Assembly (NCBI GenBank): GCA_916613615.1
Contig: OU744726.1
Span: forward strand, 58,358,987 to 58,422,986
Direction of reading: 5' to 3'
DNA from: Steromphala cineraria
Taxonomy: Eukaryota; Mollusca; Gastropoda; Trochida; Trochidae
DNA: 64,000 nucleotides
Shown here: positions 42,140 to 53,141 of the stretch, piece after piece
Layout: the number at the start of each line of letters is the position of its first letter
How positions within the stretch are numbered: the stretch's first letter is position 1
The notes under the pieces: generated by a model
Databases searched by the model: none
Told to the model about the DNA's origin: nothing
The model's input: only the letters and a program-made list of their open reading frames with translations
Program-made: the position numbers and the translations under genes

Positions 42140-43262
42140 TCTCGTGACCTTGACGTTTGACACTCAAGGTCACACAATCAATGAACACATTTCATTGAGT
42201 ATAACATTATTGTAATGAAGTAAAGTGTTAACAAATAAATTAATCCATTTTCTCCATATATGTTGACCTTGATGTGACCTTGACCTTCGACAGTTCGTCA
42301 GTTCGTACCCAAAACTTTTTGAAAATGTTGTACTTCTCACGAGATAATATTTTCAAAATCTAAACTTCATAGCACAAAAACTGTTCAAGTTATTGTGTTT
42401 ACAAGGTATTGCAATATCTCATATCTCATGACCTCGACCTTTGACCTTCAAGGTCACACAATAATTGAACACTTTTAATTGAGTATAGCAATCATGTATT
42501 GATTAAAAGTGATCATAGGTAAAATTAAGCATTTTTGCTAAACCATGCTTAAGTCATGACCTTGCTGTGACCTTGACCTTTGACGGATTGTAGCCGAAAC
42601 CTTTTCAAAAAGTTTTACTTTTCCAAGGATGATACATGTATATACCAAGTTAGAGCTTCATAGCACAAAAACTTTTCAAGTTATCGCGTTTACAAGGAAT
42701 TTTTTGGGTGATTTTATAACTCGTGACCTTGACCTTTGAACTTGAAAGTGAACATGTCATAATGATTCCCTTGAAGTATTAACATTTAGACATGTTCATG
42801 AGTTCTGAAAAGCTAAATGGGATAAAGTTGTACCCAAATTTAGTGCATTTTGTAATAACTCATGACCTTGACCTTTGACCTTAAAGGTCACACAATCATT
42901 GAACACTTTTTATTGAGTATAACAATCATGTATTGATTAAAAGTGTTCATAGTTAAAATAAAGCATTTTCGCTAAAACATGCTTACGTCATGACCTTGCT
43001 GTGACCTTGACCTTTGACGGATTGTAGCCAAAACCTTTTCAAAAATTTTTACTTTTCCAAGGATGATATATACCAAGTTAGAGCTTCATAGCACAAAAAC
43101 TTTTCAAGTTATCGCGTTAACAAGGAATTCTTAGAGTGAATACATATCTCGTGACCTTGACCTTTGACCTTGAAAGTGAACGTGTCAAAATCGTTCCCCC
43201 GAGGTATGAGTAATAAGGTATGAATAAGAGTTCTGGAAAGCTTAGTGGAAAAAAGTTATAGC
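42140..43262. repeat. Diverged tandem repeat of about 290 bp with nuclear-receptor-like sites
   Basis: Repeated blocks: TGACCTTGACCTTTGACCTT near 42429, 42721, 42863 and 43150; CACACAATCATTGAACAC near 42456 and 42888; GCTTCATAGCACAAAAACTT near 42655 and 43083; TTGCTGTGACCTTGACCTTT near 42562 and 42995. About three to four units, the first most diverged. TGACCTTTGACCT is the complement of AGGTCA-A-AGGTCA (a DR1 site). No coding sequence. Confidence 0.75.
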
Positions 43263-44939
43263 TAGTAGTACGAGTGCAGCAGCGGCGGCGATGGAAACTT
43301 CACAAAAACTGATAGCAGCCCCCTAATAATTATCGGACAGGAGACGACTTGCATCCTCTCACTGCAAGCTATAAATCTATTGTGTCTGTAAAGAACCCGA
43401 GATCAGCCGAGATCAGCCGATGTGTCAATTTCCTCGGGCAGCACGCAAACACACACGAAACATGTGACATTCCGCGAAGGCATGTGCGTTCGGGCGATAT
43501 CTTTTAAATGCCACGAAAACAACATACAATTTGATTCAAACCACCTTTTTCATTTTCCTTTGGGGAGTGGATGTGCGTACCTTCGTTAAACTCCGTACGT
43601 TTGTTAAAGGCTTTTTATGATTTTAAATAGATTCCATTGCATAACCTTTGTTTAACCTATGATAATATACACCCTTTTTTCTACGAATCTTGCTTCCGAC
43701 TTTTCTTCAATATCTTATTTTAGCACGTGGGCAGTGATGATACTTTCTAGTGGAGAATATGCCCCTGGAAAAATGCAGACAAGTTTTCAATAGAAAGAAA
43801 ACCTTTGAATTATAAGATTGTTAAAAAAATGCGTTTTTCAACATCCAAGCGAAGTGTGTAAGTCAAGTGAAATATATATAGCATCTCATCAAAAAACACA
43901 AGTACGATAATTTTTTCATTTGTATACTACAAAAAGCCAATTATTGATACAATGATATTTAAATTGATACAAACTTTGTCAATATCGAGATGACTAAAAA
44001 CAGGTTTATAGACTACACCTTTATTAGTCTAAGGAGTCAGCATTTCGATACAGCTTATTGTATCATATCAAGTGTACAACTGCGTATCTTTAGTTTGTTC
44101 ACTTGCTTGTGATCTTTGTGCAAAACGATGTAATTTGGGTTTCGTTTTGACGTTCATAAAAATAGCTCCAGGACCACTTACAAAAGATCATCAATTGTCC
44201 ATGTGTAAAATAGCCATTCCCAAACCATATTTCTGGATCGTCTCGTCACTGGTGCTGAATGTCAATATTTGGTATGGTTAAATGGTCATAGGGGTCATAT
44301 TTGTGAAATTCGGATTTTCTTAAATTTCGATTTAAATCATCCATGTAAACATTGTAGGAAAACAAATTACCACAGTTGCCTTGTCTCATCGCAAAGGAAC
44401 ACATATGAATAAGATCCAAAGCTGTTGATCACTTATGAAGGATTTTGTAGAGTAAGATAGAAATCAGTGTTTTCGAAATGACCCCTGGTCACTTCAAATT
44501 TGTTCCAGCTATCTGCTTGGTATGACATACACATATGTTAACGCAAACTAAATCATAACTTATACAGTGAAATTTCATCATTATTGGTTTCGTTTTCACA
44601 ATGCTAAATGTCGCAGAGACGTTACAAATTACATGATAATTGCACTAGAATATCAAGGTAAGTGAATAAACTTAAGATACGCAGCTGTAATGACAGAGGC
44701 AGAACTTAAATAGGTATATTATACAGAAAGCAAACTTTGCTAAATATGATAAAGGATAATCTTAAGAAAATTAAAACAAATGTTCCCTAAGATAACAGAA
44801 AAAGGACAAGGTTTTCGTCGGAATCAGCTGGGAAATCTATTGTAAATTATCAAAGAGAAACCTTGAACGAACGTTCGATACAACAAAATTCCAACAGAAT
44901 CCATTTCTGTAAAGCTACTGATCAAAAGGAGATGTCATT
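43263..44939. other. Spacer without recognised genes
   Basis: The small ORF at 44072-44281 has no family features. A GC-richer patch (43270-43510, with repeated GATCAGCCGA) is unexplained. Confidence 0.4.
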
Positions 44940-45287
44940 TGCCACCGGGGACAATTACCACCTAGGACAATTCCCACCCAAATATAAAAATAAGTAAAAC
45001 ATATAAATAAAAACTAAATATTATTAAATGTGTTCCTTTTTTTATTTGTATCATCATGGTCTCATACATAAATAATTTAACATATCATAAAATACATAAT
45101 AATAAAAGAATCATATATGCCTTGACTGATGGCATTTGTTTTATAGTGACTTTGTGACTAGTGACCACATGGTCTCATGATAATTTAACATATCATAATA
45201 TGAATAAGAATACATCATCCCAGCACTAAGTTAGTGACAGTCATACCTAGCACTAAACACTTTCCACAGCACATTTGCAATCGATTC

Positions 45288-45743
45288 TCACAATCTAATG
45301 TTGTGTGCAACGCTACGCAAAAAGTTCACATAATTTCTGTTTGACCAGTCAGTGGCTATTGCAGCCAGTCTCTTTTGCACGTCTCGGTATTTCCTCCGGG
45401 AATTTGCAACATTCACCCCAGCCAGCATCTGAGTGATCACTTGGTCGTTCAGCGCCTGTTCTCGTCGAAAAACATCCAGGAACTTCCATATCGAGGGGTG
45501 ACAACCTGACATATTGCTCAAGATGGTTGTTGGTCCTGGGTAACCCATCAATGGTCCGCTGATGCTGATTTCATGATCCAATCGGAAACATGAGGAGACG
45601 ACGACCTCTGCGTTGTGGTCGACCGATGTAGGTGTCTTCAAAGTAATGGCTGCAGGCTGCAGGATCTCAGGCAGATGCTCGGTCAGGGTCTCGAAGGCTT
45701 CAGCCACCTCCTCCTCAGGGACAAATGCGAGGGCAGGAATCAT
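45288..45743 (-). pseudogene. MULE transposase, C-terminal fragment
   Basis: A 151-aa open piece: ALAFVPEEEVAEAFETLTEH at the N end and, after a divergent middle, GCHPSIWKFLDVFRREQALN, then RKYRDVQKRLAAIATDW and NYVNFLRSVAHNIRL. The HP(S/T)IWKFLDxxxREQ and RKKYRD motifs are the usual C-terminal end of animal MULE transposases. The catalytic DDE domain and zinc finger are absent, and the segment linking the two conserved parts is deleted or scrambled. Confidence 0.75.
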
Positions 45744-45960
45744 CAGGAATACAGGAGGGCAGGAATACAGTAGTTATTTGTTTTTAAAAACATAAAGTAA
45801 TTGGGGATTAACTAGGTGAGCAGAAAATGAAGCCTCTAGACAATGTGTTGTTGTCCTGCAATTCCTTTCTACTCACTAGTAATAACAACTTAGTGTTTCC
45901 TAGAGAAGCATCCAAGCTCTAGTTGATTGGTTTAGGTCTTTGATGTCTAATGAAGCCTTA

Positions 45961-46045
45961 TTGTTAATTGTTAACAATCTCAGTTTATCAAAACATTGTT
46001 TACAAATCTCAGTTTATCAAAACATTGTTTACAAATCTCAGTTTA
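45961..46045 (+). repeat. Triplicated 28-bp unit inside the MULE remnant
   Basis: Three nearly identical copies of AATCTCAGTTTATCAAAACA plus a TTGTTTACA spacer, in direct orientation. Confidence 0.8.
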
Positions 46046-46740
46046 TCAAAACATTCATCTTTATTGTTCTTTTAAAAAAAATTAAAGTCTGAACTACATT
46101 GATGTTTTAATCTGTATCACAAAAAGTAATTTCTATATCACAAAATGTAAGTTCTGGTTCACAATAAAATTATTTTTATCACCAAAAGCAATGTTTGTAT
46201 AAAATCATATTTTGTAAAATCCATGGTGGCAATTGTCCTAAGTAGGAATTGAAATATAACTGGGTGGGAATTGTCCCCGGTGGAAATTGTCCTAGGAGGC
46301 AATTGTCCTAGGTGGTAATTGTCCGGGTGGCAATTGTCTGGTGGTAATTGTCCGGTGGCAATTGTCCTAGATCCGTCTACAAATGTCTGATTTCCGTAAT
46401 TTGAACAAGTACTTAAAAATCAAATGGATCAAACGAATATCAATAATAGGCTTGGAAAAATCTACAAATTTGTCTCTATATCCATGTAACAATCTTATTG
46501 TTTAAAAAGCCACTGAGTCCAATTATAAGATGCTTTCCATTGAGGACCACCGTGGGGCTCCCGGGTTAGAATAGGGCCTCAGTACTCCATGCTTGTTGTA
46601 TGAGGCGACTAAAATGGGGCGGTCTGTTTGCCGTGGACTGCGACCTGTGTCGGTGGAGGAAGGGATTCTGGTGGTTGAGGTTGGTGTATGCCTGCGGGTG
46701 TGCCCGCCAACACATCACTTTGACCCTAACTTCAGTTAGA

Positions 46741-46746
46741 CAGGTG
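46741..46746 (+). promoter_or_regulatory. Putative splice donor in the LINE B 5' UTR
   Basis: TTAGACAG|GTGGTC. In LINE A the sequence is identical up to CAG and then continues with the endonuclease start, so this is the donor side of the inferred splice. Confidence 0.45.
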
Positions 46747-47136
46747 GTCAGATGGGCCCGGTCTGATCAATCGGCTGGTCATGCTAAGCCCTTGGTGTTT
46801 TTCTCTTTTCAAAACTTCAATCACCTTTATATTTTCCAAACAATAATTACAATTAATCTTATCTATCTCTTAATACAACTCACTCACTCAAAAATTTGTT
46901 TATCAATTCAACATTCCAGTATGCAACACCAAGAAGGCAGAGGCCAATGGGTCAATCCAGTAGAGCATTGGCAACGCTCATATTGGAGTATGCCAGTGCT
47001 GTAGCCCTGGTGCCAGTTTGTTGGAAATCCACAGACACTTGGCATCCCCTTGTTGGACTCCGTGGCGGGTGGGGAACAGCACTGGCGAGACAACCTAAAC
47101 CAACATGACATCCCAAAAAAAGCAATGGTGGCGAGC

Positions 47137-47347
47137 CACTTAAGCTTAATCCCTTTGCTATTGAAAAAGGAATCAAAGGAGTTGCTGGTACAGTTAAAAA
47201 CATTACCAAACTGCGCACTGGCTCTCTTTTAATTGAGTGTTATACTCACCAACAATCTGCAAATCTTCTCAAACTCACAAATTTTGCTGGGGTGGCTGTT
47301 AAAGTCGCCCCTCACCGTTCTCTCAACACCTGCAAGGGCATTGTTCA
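47137..47347 (+). pseudogene. LINE B ORF1 (gag-like) fragment
   Basis: In one frame: PLKLNPFAIEKGIKGVAGTV, then KNITKLRTGSLLIECYTHQQ, SANLLKLTNFAGVAVKVAPH and RSLNTCKGIV. This resembles the N-terminal part of gag-like ORF1 proteins of I-group LINEs, where zinc knuckles normally follow. Those knuckles and the endonuclease start are deleted; the break is at GAAAAGGCC, a short sequence shared with the endonuclease. Confidence 0.65.
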
Positions 47348-49852
47348 TTGGAAGAAAAGGCCAAGGGTGGTGCATCAATCCTTGTTCGACAAGGAGTGAT
47401 TCACAGTCAAATCCCTCTCAAAACAAAACTCCAAGCTGTAGCTGTACAACTCAGCTTATTTAAAACCATAACATTATGTTCAATATATGTTCCACCATCA
47501 GATACCCTTAGATTGCAAGAGCTTGATAATCTATTTCAACAACCCCCTAAGCCATGAGTCATTTTTGGGGACTTTAATAGTCATAACCCCTTGTGGGGAA
47601 GTAATTCCACCAACGACAAGGGTAAAAAAGTTGAAGATTTTCTTGACAATAATGGTCTCTCATTATTTAATGATGGGACAAATACTTACTTGCATCCTGC
47701 TTCAGGAACATATTCTGCAATTGATTTATCAATAACTGACCCATCTTTGCTTAACGATTTCACTTGGTCAGTTCACGAGGATATGTGTGGTAGTGATCAC
47801 TTTCCAGTGGTCCTGGAGCCTGCACTGCCTTCACCTGAAGAACACAATCCTCAGTGGAAATTTGCAAAAGCAGACTGGGATACATTTTCATCCCTCTGCA
47901 GGGAAAACATAAATTTCAAATCAATATTAAAATCTGAAGACCCTATTCAAACATTTTCAGATAAATTAATAGAAATTGCTGAGGAAACTATTCCTAAATC
48001 AACATCCAATCCTCGTATTGTTAAACCATGGTTTAATGATACTTGCAGGCAAGATATCAAAGCCCGCAAAAAGGCTGAACGCAAGTTCAATAAACATCCT
48101 ACTCAAGGTAATCTTGATGGCTGCCGCAAAGCCCGGGCCAAGGCTCGTCGCACAGTCAATCAAGAAAAACGCAAATCTTGGCGAGGCTATGTCTCAAAAA
48201 TAAATTCCAGAACGCCTATGAGCAAAGTCTGGAATATGATTAGTAAAATCAAAGGCAAAGGTTCTAAATCAACAATAAAACATCTCAAGGTCAATGGTGA
48301 CCTCCTTACAGCTAAAACCGACATTACCAATAAGTTGGCAGAAACCATTTCCAAAAATTCTTCATCAGCAAATTATGTTCCTCAATTCCAAAAATATCAA
48401 AAGGTTCAAGAAAAACAAAAACCTAATTTCAAATCTGATAATGGGGAAGACTATAATGAGCACTTCTCCTTGTCAGAACTCAAAACAGCTCACGATACAG
48501 CTACTGGTCCTGACAATATCCATTATCAATTACTAAAACATCTACCAGAATCTTGCCTTGAGGTTTTGCTTGAGGTATATTATCATATATGGGAAACGGG
48601 TGACTTTCCATCTTGTTGGCACAATGCTACCATCGTCCCCATTCCTAAACCAGGAAAGGATCACACAGATCCTTCCAACTATCGTCCTATAGCCTTAACT
48701 AGTTGCGTATGTAAAACTATGGAACGGATGATCAATGATCGTCTTGTCTGGTACTTGGAAACCAACAAATTACTTACTGACATTCAATGTGGTTTCCGTA
48801 AACAATGAAGTACAACTGATCATCTTGTTCGTTTAGAATCTTTTGTAAGAGATGCATTTATCAATAAGCAACATGCTGTGTCAATCTTTTTCGATTTGGA
48901 AAAAGCATACGACACCACATGGAAGCATGGCATCCTCAAAGACTCATTTGAATTTGGCCTGCGAGGTTGAATGCCTCATTTTATCTCAAATTTTTTACAT
49001 GATCGCCAATTCAAGGTCCGTGTAGGCTCCACTCTTTCTGAATTCTTTGATCAAGAAATGGGTGTCCCACAAGGAAGTATACTATCAGTTACATTATTCA
49101 GCATTAAAATCAATAGCTTGGCTAAAGTATTAAACGATCACACAGATGGTTCACTTTTTGTGGACGATTTTGGAGTTTCTTGCAGATATGCCATCAATTG
49201 AGCGGCAGCTGCAGCTCTGTCTACATAAAATCCACAAATGGTCTTTGGAAAACGGCTTCAAGTTTTCTAAAGCTAAAACATCATGTGTGCATTTTTGCAA
49301 TATGCGCAAACTGCACAAAGATCCAGAGCTTTTTCTGGATAAAACTCCAATCAAGGTCGTACCTGAGGCCAAGTTTCTTGGTCTTACTTTTGATAGTAAA
49401 TTATCATTCATCCCTCATATCAAAAATCTTAAAGCTAAATGTCTTTAAGCTTTGGACCTTCTAAAGGTCGTATCAAACGCTAAATGGGGTGGAGATGAAG
49501 AAACTCTTCTTCATCTCTATCGATCTCTCATCCGCTCTAAACTCGATTATGGATCCATAATCTATGGATCTGCCCGCCCCTCTTATATCAAAATGCTAGA
49601 TACAATCCACCACCAGGGTCTCAGACTTTGTCTTGGGGCCTTTAGAACTTCACCTGTCGAAAGCCTTTATGTTGAAGCTGATGAGCCATCTCTAGCAGAT
49701 CGGCGCATCAAGCTAGCGCTCCAATATATAACAAAACTTAAATCAAATCCTTCAAATCCTGCCTACAACTGCGTATTCAGCCCAGAATACCAGCAGTTGT
49801 ATGCTTCAAAACCAAAAGCAATTCCACCTCTCGGAATCCGGCTTCAACAGCA
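47348..49852 (+). pseudogene. LINE B ORF2: endonuclease and RT region
   Basis: The endonuclease is kept from EKAKGGASILVRQGVIHSQI through the normal FNSHNPLWGS-like region, a 405-aa open piece (47591-48808) covering SAIDLSITDP and GSDHFPVVLE and reaching RT motifs (NATIVPIPKPGKDHTDPSNY, CVCKTMERM). The same TGA after CGFRKQ as in LINE A stops it (48808). A second TGA replaces Arg in GLRG-MPHF (48968). RT motifs B and C follow (MGVPQGSILSVTLF, LFVDDFGVSC). Continues at 51902 past the LINE C insertion. Confidence 0.9.
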
Positions 49853-51895
49853 GACAGACAGACAAACAGACAGATAATTTATTTCAGTCTCACCTCATAA
49901 TTACAGAGTAAAATACAACATCTTGGTAAAAATTGAGACACTCCGTGCGGAGTTATGAGAGACTATAAAAATATATTATTTACATAAGATAAAACACAGT
50001 AAATATATATGTACATTGGTTAAGACATGTTCTTAACGACCATAAAAATGAGACCTCCTTTTCAATAAAATTAAGTGGCAGGTTTTGGCAGATAAAAAAC
50101 ACATTTCATGGCTGGACAATATAAAACAAACTTTTTCCATATCTGATAAATAATCAAAATTAAAACATTTATCACGACAAACATGTAAAAGTTGCGACCT
50201 TTCATCCTTGTACAGAGGACAGTTAATTAAAACATGGCATTCATCTTCTATCAAATTTGAACAATGTAAACAAAATCTTTCATTCACCACTGTGCCATCA
50301 TATCGTCCCGTTTCCATCCTTAAAGGGGCAGTTCCACATCTAAAATTTGCAAGAGCTCGTCTGTACGGACGGGGCATAAAACATGTCACATAAAATTCAC
50401 TATCTGGAAAGAACTTAAACTTAGAATATAATCTAAGCTTTTTACCCCCTGTACCGTTAATGCTTGTAGGTCGGCACACGTTTTCACACCATTTGGTACA
50501 AAAATTATCAAACATTACATTCTTCACAGATGATATAACATGCTTAGAACAATACATATTGGTAATATTACTAAAATGATTAAGACCAAGATCGGATAAT
50601 TTCTTATTTACTCTAAAAGTCCAATTTCGTTTGTTGACATGAGCCTTGTTATAACTCCAAACAAATATTTTTGATGTTATTCGATCAGGGTTTACATTAC
50701 ACAAACGTCTATAAAAACTAATAACACTACACCATTGCATAATAGGAGAAGGCGTCCAACCCATGTCACCAATTACAGCATTAGTTGGTGCATATTTACG
50801 TAGCCCTAAGAAGAAGCGCATTGCTTTATTCTGCACGGCATTCACACATGATAATTCATACACACCCCATATACATGCACCATAGTCAAGAGTAGACCAC
50901 ACCATCGCATTATACAGCTTAGTAAAAGTACTATAATTCATACCTCCGAGCTGTTTGTACTTAACAATGAGTAAGCCTAGAGCTCTACTAGCAGACGACG
51001 CTGCAGCTCTAGTCATACGCTTATAGTCCAAGTGTTCGGTTAAAAGCAAACCGAGATAATTATAACACTCAACAATTTCTATCACATCATCACCACACTT
51101 GAATATACAATCACACTTTGCTGTGGAGGGAGGTCGAAAGTGAATGACTTTCGATTTAGATACATTAACAGACATCTTGTTTCTTTCACACCATACATGT
51201 AAAAAATCTAACATAAAATTTAAATCATTTTCATTCTCAGCTAGAAGCACGACATCATCAGCATATGCTAAAATAGAAATATTATCATTGCCAACATTCA
51301 CACCAATGGACAGGTCACTGACAGAAACTAGTAAATCATTAATATACATGTTGAAAAGTAACGGTGATAGGAGACAGCCTTGTTTCAGCCCACAGTTAAC
51401 ATCAAACCAGGGTGTGTGGAGTCCATTTATTCTCACACAACACTGCACGTTCTTATACAGGGATACTAGAGCTCGGTACATGTACCCCTTGATGCCAGCC
51501 TCGATCACTTTCTCCCATAGTCGCCCTCTATCAAGGCTGTCATAAGCTTTGCGAAAGTCCACAAAAGCAGTAAATGTTGATTTGCGCTGTGATTTTCTGG
51601 TTTCGATGATTGATGTCAGACTGGATATGTGTTCTGTGGTCGAACGTCCCTTCCTGAAACCATTCTGTGAATCGTGGAGTAGGTCATTATCATCGACATG
51701 TTTCGTTAACCTCCGATTTAAAATACCACAGTAAAGCTTGTATACGCAGCTTGTGAGACTGATGCCTCGGTAGGCCAGTGGGTCTCTTGGATCACCCCCG
51801 GGTTTGGGAATAGGGGAGATAATTCCTTTGCTCCAGCTAGAGGGTAGGATGCCAGTCTTAAAGCATTCGTTAAACAGTTTATGTAAAAAAGTAAT
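49853..51895 (-). mobile_element. LINE C inserted into LINE B
   Basis: A 2-kb, 5'-truncated non-LTR element on the minus strand. The 3' end is a (GTCT)n microsatellite (49853-49875) preceded by an AATAAATTATCTG 3' end. A target duplication ACAGCA is at 49847-49852 and 51896-51901; its removal rejoins LINE B exactly (CTTCAACAGCATGTCGAAG). It belongs to a different lineage from LINE A/B. Confidence 0.9.
50033..51895 (-). CDS. LINE C reverse transcriptase, uninterrupted but 5'-truncated
   Basis: About 620 residues in one open frame. RT motifs are present: CFKTGILPSSWSKGIISPIP, YRGISLTSCVYKLYCGIL, NGFRKGRSTTEHISSL, FVDFRKAYDSLDR (motif A), GLKQGCLLSPLLFNMYINDL (motif B), ILAYADDVVLLAEN (motif C, with YADD catalytic aspartates) and YNYLGLLLTE. 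The C-terminal end has FRCGTAPLRMETGRYDGT and CLHCSNLIEDECHVLINC, a zinc-knuckle-like end typical of CR1/L2-like LINEs. The endonuclease and RT N-terminus are lost. An ORF call extends to 52027 only because about 44 codons of antisense LINE B happen to be open. Confidence 0.9.
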   Translation of the reverse strand: MTFLHKLFNECFKTGILPSSWSKGIISPIPKPGGDPRDPLAYRGISLTSCVYKLYCGILNRRLTKHVDDNDLLHDSQNGFRKGRSTTEHISSLTSIIETRKSQRKSTFTAFVDFRKAYDSLDRGRLWEKVIEAGIKGYMYRALVSLYKNVQCCVRINGLHTPWFDVNCGLKQGCLLSPLLFNMYINDLLVSVSDLSIGVNVGNDNISILAYADDVVLLAENENDLNFMLDFLHVWCERNKMSVNVSKSKVIHFRPPSTAKCDCIFKCGDDVIEIVECYNYLGLLLTEHLDYKRMTRAAASSASRALGLLIVKYKQLGGMNYSTFTKLYNAMVWSTLDYGACIWGVYELSCVNAVQNKAMRFFLGLRKYAPTNAVIGDMGWTPSPIMQWCSVISFYRRLCNVNPDRITSKIFVWSYNKAHVNKRNWTFRVNKKLSDLGLNHFSNITNMYCSKHVISSVKNVMFDNFCTKWCENVCRPTSINGTGGKKLRLYSKFKFFPDSEFYVTCFMPRPYRRALANFRCGTAPLRMETGRYDGTVVNERFCLHCSNLIEDECHVLINCPLYKDERSQLLHVCRDKCFNFDYLSDMEKVCFILSSHEMCFLSAKTCHLILLKRRSHFYGR

Positions 51896-51901
51896 ACAGC
51901 A

Positions 51902-52890
51902 TGTCGAAGAATCGGATATTGATCTAACAACTATAGCAGAATACGGTTTGCTTGCCACTCCTCCATGGCAGTTGGTCAAGCCCCGTGTTAATCTTAGCTT
52001 AAGCACACACAAACAATCTAATACCAATCAATTAATCTTCCTGCAGGCTTTCAATGAGCTTCGCGATTTCTACTCTGATTACAAACCAATTTACACTGAT
52101 GGCTCTGAGGATGGCATTACAGTTGCAGCAGCAACTGTAACACCTTCATCAACTTACGCTTCAAGGCTACATGACGGTAGCAGTATCTTTACTGCTGAAG
52201 CAAAGGCCATCCTGAAGGCCATTCAGCACATCAAAAATTCAACTCCAAAAGATTACATTATTTTCTCTGATTCCTTGTCCTGCTTGCAGGCTATTAAAAA
52301 CTGTAAAACTGTAAAACTAATCACCCCGTGACCAGAGACATTCTAAAACTTCATAATACCTTTCTGCAATGCGACATTGTCTTTTGCTGGCTTCCTAGCC
52401 ACATGGGTATTAGAGGCAACAATAAAGCTGACACAGCCGCGAAGGCAGCTTTAAACTTCAAAACTATTTCACCAACTAAAGTTCCATATACAGATTCAAA
52501 ACCAGCTATTAAATCCTACATTAAACAGCGTTGGAGGTCCCAATGGGACCAGCAACAACATAACAAACTTCATACCATTCAACCTCATTTAGGTTATAAA
52601 TCTCTTTCTTCTTTTACCCGGCAGGAAGCTTGTGTCCTTCGACGATGTCGTATTGGACATACTCATTTAACTCATTCTTATCTTTTAAAGGGGGAAGACC
52701 CCCCTATCTGTAACCCTGTCAATGTCCCCTCACTGTTAAACACATATTGTGTGACACTGTGAGTGTTGGGACACAGCCCAAATCAGGGAAACATTTTACC
52801 CTAATATTTCCATTTCACAACTTTTTTATCACTTCGGTGAACACCGTATTTTAGATTTTCTTAAGGAAATCGAGCTTTTTGATAAGTTAT
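51902..52890 (+). pseudogene. LINE B ORF2: RNase H and C-terminal knuckle
   Basis: Resumes at HVEESDIDLTTIAEYGLLAT. RNase H motifs: IYTDGSEDG, FTAEAKAIL, IIFSDSLSCL and LPSHMGIRGNNKADTAAKAA. A small insertion at CKTVKL (52305-52320) shifts the frame before the last RNase H motif, and the C-terminal knuckle (ICNPVNVPSLLNTYC) is also frameshifted. It ends near ELFDKL. Inactive. Confidence 0.85.
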
Positions 52891-53092
52891 AAATTTTAAT
52901 ACTTTTTATCAGCTTTTAAAAACTTTGTGATATTATGCTGATGTTTTTCAGCCTTCGCGCTGATCCATTATCTGCTTTTGCAATCATTTTCATATTTAGG
53001 CAATTTCATTAACTTTCTCGCCGCTAATGGCTGCAATATTGCCCAGGCGGCGCTAAACAATAACTCACTCAATCACTCACTCCATTGAGGAA

Positions 53093-53131
53093 GTGAGTGA
53101 GTGAGTTATTGTTAAGCGCCGCTTGGGCACG
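53093..53131 (-). mobile_element. 39-bp LINE 3'-end insertion with its own target duplication
   Basis: GTGAGTGAGTGAGTTATTGT then TAAGCGCCGCTTGGGCA is the extreme 3' end of the LINE A/B family on the minus strand. It lies between two copies of CATTGAGGAA (53083-53092 and 53132-53141), the first of which is also LINE B's right target duplication. Confidence 0.75.
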
Positions 53132-53141
53132 CATTGAGGAA

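Larger units (their letters stand above)
44940..46371 (-). mobile_element. MULE (Mutator-like) element remnant with CAATTGTCC end arrays
   Basis: The left end carries TGCCACCGGGGACAATTACC and CCTAGGACAATTCCCACCC; the right end (46246-46371) carries the inverse motifs as an array of seven GGTGG(C/T/A)AATTGTCC-like units. Between them lies part of a MULE transposase on the minus strand. The host target duplication is not clear. A 28-bp unit repeats three times at 45966-46040 (TCTCAGTTTATCAAAACATT). Confidence 0.65.
46547..53081 (+). mobile_element. LINE copy B, 5' end to 3' tail, split by LINE C
   Basis: Same family as LINE A. It has the 5' UTR (CGTGGGGCTCCCGGGTTAGA), part of ORF1, endonuclease, RT, RNase H, the 3' UTR and (ACTC)n tail. 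A 10-bp target-site duplication CCATTGAGGA flanks it (46537-46546 and 53082-53091). Without the 2-kb LINE C insert (49853-51895) the element is about 4.5 kb. An internal deletion fuses ORF1 to the middle of the endonuclease at about 47348. Confidence 0.9.

Noticed and set aside
50320..50345. A terminal repeat of the GGGGCAGTAGCACG MITE (TTAAAGGGGCAGTTCCAC).
   Set aside because: It is inside the intact LINE C frame and diverges after GGGGCAGT; chance match.
51896..52027. N-terminal 44 codons of the 664-aa minus-strand open frame.
   Set aside because: They are antisense to LINE B sequence beyond LINE C's target duplication, so not part of the LINE C protein.
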